A stretch of DNA of 64,000 nt, taken from NCBI GenBank assembly GCA_036244855.1, contig BQKZ01000666.1, positions 59,086-123,085 on the forward strand, written 5' to 3'. Of this stretch, positions 12,101-24,800 are shown in pieces. The notes under the pieces were generated by a model. It was not told the DNA's origin. It saw nothing but the letters and a program-made list of their open reading frames with translations, and ran no database searches. Source of the stretch: Temnopleurus reevesii (lineage: Eukaryota; Echinodermata; Echinoidea; Temnopleuroida; Temnopleuridae). The position numbers and the translations under genes were made by a program. How positions within the stretch are numbered: position 1 is the first letter of the stretch; each line of letters opens with the position of its first letter.

Positions 12101-15100
12101 GACAAACACGATATAAACTATTTTCGAGAAATAAAGTCGGTCGAAGGAGAATAGAGCCGTTCACCGTGATTAGAACTGTGCGGACACAACAACGACAAGC
12201 CGGTTACGGTTTGAATAGCATTAAAAAGAACCATTGAAATGGTGTTTGACTTTATTTATCGAAAATAGTTTACATTGTGTTGCAAAATCATCTTGTTATG
12301 ATTCAAGATCAAATTTTATCGCTGCTGTTAGTGACATATAACATCAATGAAAGAAAAATCATATCAATCGAAGAAAAAGTAACATCATTCAAGAAAAATC
12401 ACTTCCATAGAATAAAAAAAAAATCAAATCCCCCCCCTGCTGTTAGTGACATATACGCCTTGCATCGATGAAAGCAAAAGTCACATTGATAGAAAAAACG
12501 TAACATCGAACGAAAAAAAATCACTTCGATAGAATTAAAGATCAAACTTTACCCATGCTGTTAGTGACGTATAACATCGATGAAAGCAAAAGTAATATCG
12601 ATCGAAGAAAAGTCACATCGATCGAAGGAACGTCACATAGAATCAAGAAAAGTCACTTGATTCGATGAAATTAAAGATACAATTTTACCCATGCTATTCG
12701 AACCAACATCGTTCTTAATAAAGTTACGGCTTAAAATGTTCAACAATTGTTTTTCTTCCTCTTTTTTCTTTTGTTTTGGGCTGTAGGTAACTTTCTCCCA
12801 CGTAACTACCACGCCTCACCTCGCAAGCAGTCGACATCGTTTGCCGAGATCGATGACGGATCGGACGACAAGGCCCACCGTGGTCTAAGTATCCTGATGA
12901 TGCATTTTGGCCAGTTCCTCGATCACGATATCACGCATACACCTGCTGCCCATGGTGAAGATTTGTTTTTGTTTAATTTTTTTTCCATCTACTTGTTTGT
13001 TTATCATTAATATGTACCTGTTTATTTAAGTTGGACAACATTTGGCCCACCTTTTTAAGAGTGTATTTGTCGATGTTCATTTACCTATCGATACGGATCG
13101 GTGGGGTCAAGATCACCGTGTTTTCTGCTTCAAGTCCCGGGGCGATGATAAGCCCCGACGTCGTTTGCCGAGATCGATGACGGAACGGACGACAAAGCCC
13201 ACCGTGGTCTCATTATCCTGATGATGCACTTTGGCCAGTTCCTCGATCACGATTATCACACACACTCCTGCTGCTCACGGTAAAGAATATTTATTTATTC
13301 ATTTATTTATTTATTTACTTATTTATCTATTTATCATTCATGTTCAATTCTGTTTGTTTATGTTGGACAACATATTGCCCACTTTTTAAAGGGTTTATTC
13401 ATTGATGTTCATTTACCTGTCAATACAGATCCGTGAAATAATAAGGTGTTCAATTCGCCGTGTTTTCTGATTCAAGTTCAGGACGATGACAAATTTATAT
13501 AGAACAAAGTATGTTTCCCGGTCCCGAGGACCCTGAATCACAAAAAAAGGGAAGAAGAAGAAAAAAAGACGTGAAACGATGTGTATTGAAGCATGCTCTT
13601 CTATTAACCCCCATTTCAATAGAATATGTTTTTAATTGTTGCTATGTCGGTTTTTGTCGCAATGCAACACAACCAATTTGCTACCGTCATTTTGTGAAAA
13701 CGTGGAAAATGAATCGCTCTACCTCGTGCGATCTGCAGATGCTGGAATCCTTGTGATTATAAAGTTCTGAAAACCCTAACTCATTTCCGGCACTCTAGAA
13801 GCAGCTGAGAACAGTTCAATAATTGGCCCCGAAAAAATTACTTTAAACGTAAAAGTAGTCGAATTCAACCATTCTACTCTTACATTTATATTTGCAGATC
13901 TGTGCGATTGTCAGACGTTAAACTCGTCGTGTTTTTCTCTGCAAGTACCAGGCGATGATAAGTATATGAAGGATAAAATGTGCTTCGAGGTCCCAAGAAC
14001 ATGCAGAACGCTACCGTATTACGGGGGACAAATACCATTAACCCTGAAAAATTACTTTACAATTAAAAATTGCTGAATTAAACCATTCTACTCTCATTTT
14101 GATGTTACAGATCTGTGCGATTGAAAGACGTATGTAGTACATGAAGGATAAAGTGTGCTTCGAGGTCCCACGGACCCTGCCGCATTGCAGGGACGAAAAG
14201 AAGAGGGAACAGTTCAATGAATGCCCGGCCCAAAAGAGTGACTTGAACCATTGTGCTGTCGAATTTTTGCAAAATAATCCGTGCCTTTGTCCTGCTTGTC
14301 GGATATTGTCTCCTTTTTTTAGGTACTAGTATCTCGAGCTATCACAAGTCCATGACGGACAAAGTGTCTCGAGGTCCATAGAACCCTGCCTAATTGCGAG
14401 GGTGAAAAGAAAAAGGAATAGTTCAATGAATGCTCCTAAAAATGATTTGAAAAGTTAAACCAATTAAATTGAGCCGTTTTATTCTCGAATTCTTAATACA
14501 GATCTGTGCGATTGCCAGACATTAAACTCATCGTGCTTTCCTCTGCAAGTACCAGGCGATGATAAGTACATGAAGAATAAAGTGTGCTTCGAGGTCCCAA
14601 GAACCCTTCCTCATTGCGGAGACGAAAATAAGAGGGAACAGTTCAACGAGATCACAGCTTTTGTCGACGCTTCCAATGTCTATGGCTCGAATGATCATGA
14701 AATCCACTACCTTCGATCATACGTCAATGTCGATGCAGGTATGTAAGCCCCGGTCACAATAGGACCCCGGAAACAACACGATTCAACACGATTCTTTGTT
14801 AATTCACAGTTAACTGCCTCCGAGCAAAGAGTCCTGTTGAATGGCGTTGCTTCCGGGGCCGTTTGTGACCAGGGCTTAAGGCACCAGAAGCCCGATTTAA
14901 CAGCACGACTCAACACGACTCAACACGACTCACTGTCATCGCCTGTACAGATGAGACCTAGGCAAAGAATCGTCGTGAGTCCTGTTGAATCGGGGCTTCT
15001 GTGTGACTGGGGCTTTAAGCCAGCCGTACCTCCGACTTATTTGTATATATTGCATGAATCTTGTTGAAATTTAAAAAAAAAGCAAACAAAAAATTGATGT

Positions 15101-15365
15101 TGCTCACAAAAATCTGTTTAAAAATTAAAGCATATATTTCCTACTTCTAATTTTGTTCCTTCCAACCCTTGTATTTTCACCAGATGCAGAGGCACTGCGT
15201 CGGGTCGGTTGCGCAACCACGCGGTCCTTGAAAGAGAGAGACAGAGAGAGAGGGGAGAGACAGTCAAAGAGAAACAGGGAGATAGAAAAGAGGGAGAGAG
15301 AAGGAGAGCACTAACAGAAACAAAGATAGAAGAGAGAGAAGGAGAGCACTAACAGAAACAAAGAT

Positions 15366-15412
<47 letters not shown>

Positions 15413-15713
15413 GGGAGGGGGGGGGGGGGGGGGGGGGAGAGAGGGGGGCAGAAAATCACCAATGAAGGAAAAAGGATCAAGGATAGTAATGCCCGTTTTC
15501 AGAGCCAATGATTGGTTTATTGCAAGTTTGGGAACATTTTTGCTTTTCCCTTTGAAGCTCAATTTTGTTCCATCCAATGCATAATTGTCGTTGTTCATAA
15601 CATTTTATTTAAAGATTAGAGCATAATTTTATTTGTTACCCACTTCTAATTCAGATGCGGAGGCTGTTAAAGGTGCGTCGGGTCGATTGCCATCCACGAG
15701 GTTCTTGACAGAG

Positions 15714-15752
<39 letters not shown>

Positions 15753-15851
15753 AGCAAAAGGGAGCGCTAATAAAGAGAAACAGAGATAGAGAAGGAGAGA
15801 TAGATAGATAGATAGATAGAGAGAGAGATAGCCAAAGAGAAACAGATAAAT

Positions 15852-15882
<31 letters not shown>

Positions 15883-18800
15883 AGGGGGACGCTAAAAAGA
15901 AACGAAGATAGAAAAGGGAGAGAAAGGGGCAGAAAATTGATCAAGGATAGTAATGTCCGTTTTCAAAAGTTCGATTTTGTTCCATCCAATGCATAATTTA
16001 TATTGTTCATGAAAATCTATTTCTAATCCAGATGTTGTTCATGAAAATCTATTTCTAATCCAGATTATGTTCATGAAAATCTTTTTCTAATCCAGATGCG
16101 GAGGCTGTTAAAAGTGCGTCGGGTCGGATGCGGGTCCACGAGATTCTTGATGTTGAGAACAAGAAGCCGCTCCTACCCCATCATGAAGAAGAGACTGGCA
16201 ACTGCTTCGGGGAAGTTGCTGGCAAGGTCGTGTGTGGTAATTTGACCTGATTCTTTTAAACACTGTGCTCTTCACTCGTGGTTCTCTCACCGCTCGTGAT
16301 TCATTCACCTGAAGACGAGTTAGTTAATTCTACTCGGAACGTCGTGCCATTAAAAATTAAAAAAAAAAACTTTCTGAGCTCTTGCTCAATCCCTTCCAGG
16401 ACTATTTCTTGAAAGATAACCCTACACCACATGGTGCAACCGCAAACCTTTTTTTTTTAATGTTTACTACACCATGCAAGCTCTGATTTCTTTAGTGGTT
16501 TTGTTCGCATTTTTGCACAACTACACACCTCTATGGCAAGTGATCTTTTGTGTAGGTTTTCTTTTTGCTTTTACGTATCAAGCAATATTTGTACTGCGGT
16601 TGGAGGTCTTTAATGAATATCATCTTAAATAATTTCAAGACAGGAATTGATTAAGAATGAATCGTATCACTTTTATTACTCGGATTTGCAACCCCAGATT
16701 TTTCTTTTCTATTTCTAGCCTAAATCATGTGAATTAGACATATTATTATCAACTTGACTCTCTATTGCTGAAATTTTTATTTAAAACTGTATGGCCCGTA
16801 TTCTGATAGCGAGGTTTAAGTTAACCCTGGTCTAAATCTGTGGTTTAAGTATGGGTAGCCAAAAGTGCCACAACTTTATTTACAATGAATAATTCTTATG
16901 TTAACTGCTCTCTTTTCCCATGCTCTAATAATGTAGAAAACTATTGAAGTTTTTATTCCGAGACAGTTTTTAATATTATGAGTGACAAATGTGATTGTAA
17001 ATTAAACATCGACTGTTATAGATTCAAGCCTCTTTTGGCTTCCCATACTTAAACCACAGGTTTAGACCAGGGTTAACTTAAACCTCGCTATCGGAATAAG
17101 GGCCAATGATTTCAATGTCAAAGTATTGTTCGTTTGCTGTTTATTAATCGTATGTCTCCAAGGAAATTTGGGGTAATTTTTTTTTAAATGTTTAAAGTTT
17201 TTTTTTTCAATAAATCTATGCTCAACGGTACCTGTAATATCAAATGATCAAGAACCAAAGAAACGTAACCGAATCCAATTTCAAACAATCGGGCACGTCT
17301 TTATAATCTTGACCATTCATTGTCTCATTCACGGTTACAACCAGGCGAGGCGGGCGATTTTCGCGCCAACGAGCAGCCGGGTTTGACGAGCCTTCACACG
17401 ATATTCGTACGACTGCATAACGATGTCGCCGAGGGGTTGAAGAAGAGAAACCCGGGATGGGCCTCCGACAGCGACCGAGTCTTCGAGACTGCTCGCAAGA
17501 TTGTCGGCGCCATCATGCAGAATATCGTGTATCACGAATACCTCCCGACTCTGCTTGGACAGGAAGGCTACGATCGTGAGTAATGATTTTTTTTTTTTTT
17601 TTTTTTTTTACTCTTTCCGATATTTTGAAGAAAAAAATCACTGTTGGAAATAAATTGAATTAGAAAAAGAATGAAATCTAGTGAATTTTCATATTTGTCA
17701 TATTTGTTCATATTTTTTAGTGACCTTCGTGATCAATTGTTGGTGAGTGCTCACGAAGATCTTAGAAATTGCGTGTATATGAACGTTTACACCATATTCA
17801 CTGGAATTTATGTCTCGCCTCTTTTGAGATTTTTTTTCATTTAAAGCCCAAGTATAGTTTTGGTAAAGATTTAAAAGTGTGAATTTTTGGGATGTTTATC
17901 ATGACATATAATTCTTATTCACATTTTTAGACCATATCATATTTTTTTTTGTACGAGCTGATTCTTTTGAAAATTTTAATTTGACCGTTAAATCATATTT
18001 AGCGCCCTATCTAGGTTATAACAATATTTTGCTTGTTATCGGGCATATACAATGTTATTTCTGAGATTTGACAAAAGAATGATAAACAGGTATACACAAC
18101 AATCAAATTCTGAAATTTTCATCCAATTCTGTGCATGAGAAGTTGTCCTTTGTCAGAAAGAAAATGTCGAATTGGTGTCGGGGGACACGACACTGAAATA
18201 TTTTGCACATTTTAGTTTATAGCTTTGTCAAAACTTGTTCATTTTTCGCATAATCTTTTGTATAACACATTTATGATACTATATTTCATTTTATATAGAT
18301 TTGAAGACAAAATTTAGCTACAAAAATATTCGCTTTTACCAAAACTTTACTTGGGCTTAAAGGCGAACATTTTTATGTTTTAAGACAAAGAGTCTGCACT
18401 TGTTAGACATTCTATTACTGAATTACTGGCAGAATAGACTTCATGTTATTTCGATTCTTGGCAATATCCGTCATGGCCTTTAAATGACACGCCAAGCCGT
18501 CAATCAAACCAAGATTTTGATTCAAACCAATAGACTTATCTCACCCTGCTATCAAACCGCATCAACATAATAATAATTATAACTGTCGTATTCGTTTTGA
18601 AATCTGATGTTTAAAGGTTATTTTGCCCTATATATATCTCAATCGTAGAAATTCAATGAATGAACAAAATATTAATGTATAGATTATGGTTTGAATTCAA
18701 GATAATTCAGTTTCGCAGCAGGATGGGATCAGCTTAGTTTGTCCAATTAATTATGAATCATGCCTGAATTTCGATTCACTGTCACGCAGGTTTCATCGGA

Positions 18801-21800
18801 AAATATACGGGATACAACCCCGACAACAACCCGTCCATAACGAACGTGTTCGCGACGTCCGGGTTCCGTCAGGGGCACAGCGCAGTGGCCGACAAACTCG
18901 AGCGGTACCGAGTGGACGCGGACGGCATTCCTCAGCAGCTGGTACCGCTTCCCATCGACAGAGCGTTCTTCAACGCTCACTACATGTACGACTTTGACAA
19001 CGTGAGTATAATTTACCATGAGCGCATCAAATTATTCATGAGCTCATGACGGTGCAGCGGTGCTTATGGAGTCGTTCAAATGGCCCCGGAAACAGAAGCG
19101 AAGCTTTATTCTCTAGAGATTGTTAGTACTCTCTGGGCTTGAGGCCCCACCCCGGTTTAGAGTTAGGGGACGCTAAATTTTAGGTAGAAAGCAGGCGCGC
19201 ACCGTGGGGGCTGTCTCTTATACACATCTAGATGTGTATAAGAGACAGTNNNNNNNNNNNNNNNNNNNNNNNNNNNNNNNNNNNNNNNNNNNNNNNNNNN
19301 NNNNNNNNNNNNNNNNNNNNNNNNNNNNNNNNNNNNNNNNNNNNNNTTTTTTTTTTTTTTGCTTGTCAGCTCAGCCGGGAGGGGCGGGGGCGCCGAAAAA
19401 TTTTGCTGAGCCCCCCGGGGGGCGCCAAATTTGAGGTGGGAATTTTTTTTTGCTTGTCAGCTTAGGCGGGAGGGGCGGGGGCGCCAAATTTAGGCTCAAC
19501 CCCCCGGGTATGAAAATCCTGGGTGCGCGCCTGGAAAGGATGCAAATTGCTCTATAGGCACCAATATTGAGCTCATAACCTTTGATGCAGAGTTCTAAAC
19601 TTTCATGATTTGTTTGATTTGGTTTGATTTATTTTTCAAGACAGAAAAAAATACAATGTATAAACAGTGTAAAGCAATATGAAATATCTTGACAGGATTA
19701 ACCCATAAAACCTCGAAAGCTTATTTACAACGAGCAGACAGACAGCAACAAAAATATACACCAAATTTAACCACTGCTATTTTGTTACCATTTGTTGTTT
19801 GACGCAGATGATCCGTTTTTTTAAATGAAAATAATCACTCATAAGTCCTTAAATTGGTAACACATCAAACATTTAAAAGACACTATTTTCAACGCCAATT
19901 GGCAAATTTAAATTTATCAACGCATTTTTTGGAGAGGGCGATTCGGTTTAGTAAAATTATATTTTAAAAAGAGAAAGTAAAATCTTAAGTGTTGCCAATT
20001 TAGGAAAAAATTAGCCATTGAATATGTTGCAAAATAATTATTGATCTTAATGAGTTAACATTGTTCTGTGTCTTTTATAGGAAGGCATCGATGGGTTTAT
20101 GCAGGGAATGATCAGGCAAACAGCTCGCAAAATCGACCACTTTTTCAGCGAAACTCTTCTTAATAAGCTTTTTGTTGGGCCTGAACATGGCGAGTAAGTA
20201 TGTCTTAATTTCACCTCATACCTTACGACCATGACGACCAGCTTACAATCCGATTTGGAAAATAAATAATAATAATAATAATGAAAGATTTTTTACATAG
20301 CGCGTAACACAATCATGCGAAAGTCCCTATGCGTTTAGCGGAGCACAGAAAAAAAGAAAGAAATCATCAATATAGGCATTTTAACAAGTAGAATGCTCCT
20401 TGTTCTCCTTCTGGAAACTCATTTGAATACTTAACATATGGTTTCAATGCGTTAATCAGCTTTGTATCTATCACAAGTCTGTTCCGACTGTTCCGATTTT
20501 CTTATGACTAGGAGCCGATTTGGTGTTCATTCCGATGATAAAACTTGCACGGTGCAATAATTGTTTGAATTTCACTAACAATCTGCGTATTCAAAACATC
20601 GGTCAAAAATGTTATAGATCTCAAATGCTCCTGAGATTCATTTTTTTCTAAATTTTAAATCCATTGCCCTCAGGGTGTGGGCTCGAACCCCACAGCTGCC
20701 GCAATTGTTTTTAAAACCCTTGCAAACTGAGAAAAAGGAGCAATATTAACAACGATACAAAATATTTTCGTAAAATTAAGTCGAACATCAATTCAATGGT
20801 CCTTTGTGATGCTATTCAAATCGGAGCCGGCTTGTGATTGGTGTGTCCGCACAATTACATGCACAGTTATATACACAGCGTGCGGGTCTATTATCTATGA
20901 CCCACTTTTTTTTACGGAAATAGTTTATATCGTGTTTTATGTTAATTCCTTGCAAATTGAGAAAAGGAGCAATATTAACACGATACAAACTCTATTTCCG
21001 TAAAATTAAGCCGAACGTCAATTCAATCGGAACCGGCTTGTGATTGTTGTGTCCGCACAGTTAAATACGCAGCGTAGGGGTCTATTATCTATGACCCACT
21101 TTATTTTACGAAAATAATTTATATCGTGTTTATTGCACCTTTAAAAAAATGTAAGACTACACCCAAAAGGGTGCCCCCCCGTTTGCAATGTGCAATATCA
21201 CAACCCTTTTTTTTCTAAATCTGTTTGATGAAGTGGCGACACGGGATTGGACTTGGTATCTCTCAACGTGCTCCGAGGCCGAGACAACGGAATTCAGCCG
21301 TACTACCGTTGGCGGGACTTCTGCGGCCTGTCTCCGGTCAAAGCGTGGTCTGATCTCGTCGACCTGATGGAGGAGGACACGATTGCACGACTCATCGAGA
21401 CTTATGGCGGAAAGTAAGATTTGTGTTATTCTACTCAGGGATAGTTATGGTGTTTTAGATTTCAGTCAACTGTGACGAAGGACACTTCGACAGGAAGTTG
21501 TATGTCATAGGGGGTGTTGTTCAAAAGTTGCAATTGATAGCAAGTTGCAGTTGATCGGAACGTGCCAATCGAAAACATTGTTTCATGCGCGTCTTGTTAA
21601 ATGCGCATACCGTGCGCGAATGACAATGCGCGTTACAATTTGCAAATTTGCCGTTGATTTGCAGTTGATTTTGAACAACATCGTCATAGTTTTACGCGTC
21701 TGCTCAATGTTATGTGCGCAACTTGCTGCGACGTGACAATTAGCAGATCATCAAAATTATATATAGCTATACTTCCGGTCGATGTGTCCTTCGTCACAGT

Positions 21801-24800
21801 TTACTGAAATAGAAAACTCCATGATTATTATTGAGGTTTTGATTCCATTCGTCACAGTCACAGCCACAGTCGAAAGGAGGTACACGTCACATTTTGCACG
21901 CAGCTTCACATTAATACGTCACATTTATGATTATTCTGGGACGCGCTCTCCCAATCTGTGACGAGCATTTCTCGATTTTTCTATTCGCTCAAGGATCGAT
22001 GACGAGCCCGTGGACGAGCCGTGCCTCTTGTGAAGATGCCTATGAGACGTCATTTCATCAAGCCAACTGATGTATTGAAACTGACTTTGGGCATGTTGGG
22101 ATGAACGAATTAGAGCATGCAGTTGACGTGTTGACATTGGTCGACCTTTACTTCCGGTCGACTTTGATTGTGACGAAAAAATAAAAACTTCCATCATAAT
22201 AATAATAATGATTATAATAATACCTCATGTTTACCCAGGGTAGCCGCTTACAGCTGTAAGCTGTTCCAGCGGGCCCTGCATAACATAAAGTTATTATTAC
22301 CCTTCTCCATTCTTAAATACCGAGCACCAGGCAAGAAGGCACATTGTCCCATTTTTAAAAAGTGTTTGGTATGACTCGGCCGGGGATCGAACCCACGACA
22401 TCTCGTTCATGGGGCAGACGATCTACCACTGAACCATTCATGTCCGGTCTTGGGAATAATTACGATGTAATGTTGACTGACCCTTAGCATGATATCATAT
22501 TTTTTTTTAAAACTCTTAATGGGTCTCATATAGGGTATGACTCGACCGGGGATCGAACCCACGACCTCCCGTTCATGGGGCAGACGCTCTACCACTGAGC
22601 CAAAGATGTCCGGTCTTGGGAATAATTACGATGTAATGTTGACTGACCCTTAGCTTAATATTACATTTTCCCCTCTTAATGGGTCTCATGTTCCGCTAAG
22701 TCAAAGACGAGGGCACCCCTCCTATATGGGCAGCCTCCTAAAGCCTGAGCCACACCTTTGTGTTTTAGCCTGCGCCGGCCTAGCGTTTTTGGGAAAAAAA
22801 AACGTTCCTTCGACGGACAGCATACGCAGATCAGACGATGAACTGATGTTCGGCTTGCGCTTAACGAGCGTATGACGAGCGTCAGTCCACCGCATGACCT
22901 GCGTCTTTGTGCGTCAAGGGAGCGTTTTTAACTTACAAAAATGCTGGGCCTACGAAGGCTAAAAACGCAAAGGTGTGACGTAGGCTTAAGATGGGCTGCC
23001 GTTGGAATGCAGAGGCGGTGGTATTACACATTCCAGTTCTGGGGGGGGGGGGGGGTGGCATTTTTCAGTGTTTCAAATGTAGAACCTAGCCGAAACGAAA
23101 CATACGTTTTTAGGGTTCGTCCACTTGCGGGGAGCTGTTTAAAGACAAAGACGTAAGAGCATATCACAAAAATAGAAGTAAAATCAAATGAAACAAGTAA
23201 AAATGATGGTAAATCAAACAATTAAATTTCTTAAATTTCTCATCCTAGTGATCAGGACATCCAGGACATCGATCCATTCATTGGGTTTATGGGGGAGAAG
23301 CCGGCTTACGGCGGGATGCTTGGATCCTCTCTCGCCTGCATCATCGGCTCGCAGTTTAAGAGCCTTCGCGATGGTGACAGATTCTTCTTTCGCAACTCCG
23401 TGGGTCCACAGGCTTTTACGAAAGGTAACTACAGGGTGTGCTAATAAAAATAATCAATATTTTTTTTATGGTCGAGGGGTAAGCTAATAGCGAGGTGTTG
23501 GGGTCCACTCTCGCCTGCATCATCGGCTCGCAGTTCAAGAGCCTTCGGGATGGTGACCGGTTTTTCTTCCGCAACTCCGTGGGTCCACAGGCTTTTACAA
23601 AAGGTAAGTACAGAGTTTACCAAGAAAAATTTAAAGATTTTTGAGGCGTTTGGGTGATCGTGGGAGTGTCTTGTCCCTACCCTTTGCCTGCATCATCGGC
23701 TCGCAGTTCAAGAGCCTTTGCGATGGTGACCGGTTTTACTTTCGGAACTCCGCGGGTCCCCAGGCTTTTACAAAAGGTAAATTACAGGATGTGCCAAGAA
23801 AAATGATCAAAATATTTTTTGGTCGAGGAGTAGGCTTATAGCGGGATGCTGGGGCCTACTCTCGCATATATCATCGACAGGCAGTACAAGACCCTTCAGG
23901 ATGGTGACCGGTTTTTCTTTCGCAACTCCATGGGTCTACAGGCTTTTACGAAAGGTAAGTACATGGTGTACCAAAAAGATGTATCAAGATTTCATTATGG
24001 TTTGAAAGCCAGGCAATGGTGGGGTGTTGGGGCCCACACACTCGCCTGTAGCATCGGTACGCAGTTTAAAAGCCTTCGCGATGGTGACCGATTCTTCTTC
24101 CTTAACCCCGTGGGTCCACAGGCTTTTACGAAAGGCTTTTTACGATTTTTTTTTATGGTCGAGGGGTAAGCTTACGACGGGATGCTGGGGTCCACTCTCG
24201 CCTGCATAATCGGTTCGCAATTCAAGAGCCTTCCCGATGGTGACCGGTTCTTCTTGTCCACAGAGTGTCTTTTTCTTTTTAACCAACAGACTCTAACTAA
24301 ACAATTTCCTGGGGGGGGGGGGGGCTTGGGGTTGATGTAATTTAGAAAGCGGAAAGGGAAAACTCTGGTTAATTAACTCTGATTAAATAATGGCCGAATT
24401 ACAACCTTAAACGTCGGTCAAGCGTCTTCTCTCTGTTTCATGCGTTCATGTAGGTTAATGAATGGCTGGAAAACGTTGGTTATAAACTCAAAGTGATGAG
24501 TCTGTCTTAAATGAAACAGTTTAATACCTAATATCAGGGCAGAAAACACTATCAAGTCCATTTCGGGTTTTATCTTTTTTTTTCTTTCAAACAATCTATT
24601 CATTTTGCAGAACAACAAGATGCTATTGAAGACGTAACCATGGCTCGGGTCCTATGTGAAACATTGGACAACCCTGTTTCATTCCAGCGCAACGTGTTCA
24701 AGTTGTAAGTACATCCAGGCTATTTCGAATGAAGAAATAGTAATAATGATAATAATAGGCCCATGTTTAAAGCGCAATCACTATATGAATATATTTTTCT

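Noticed and set aside
15311..15944. Ser/Leu/Pro-rich open frames on the - strand
   Set aside because: GA and G-run repeats; no conserved motif.
22370..22620. Pair of tRNA genes
   Set aside because: Repeated with identical non-tRNA flanks and poor anticodon arms; best read as SINE heads.
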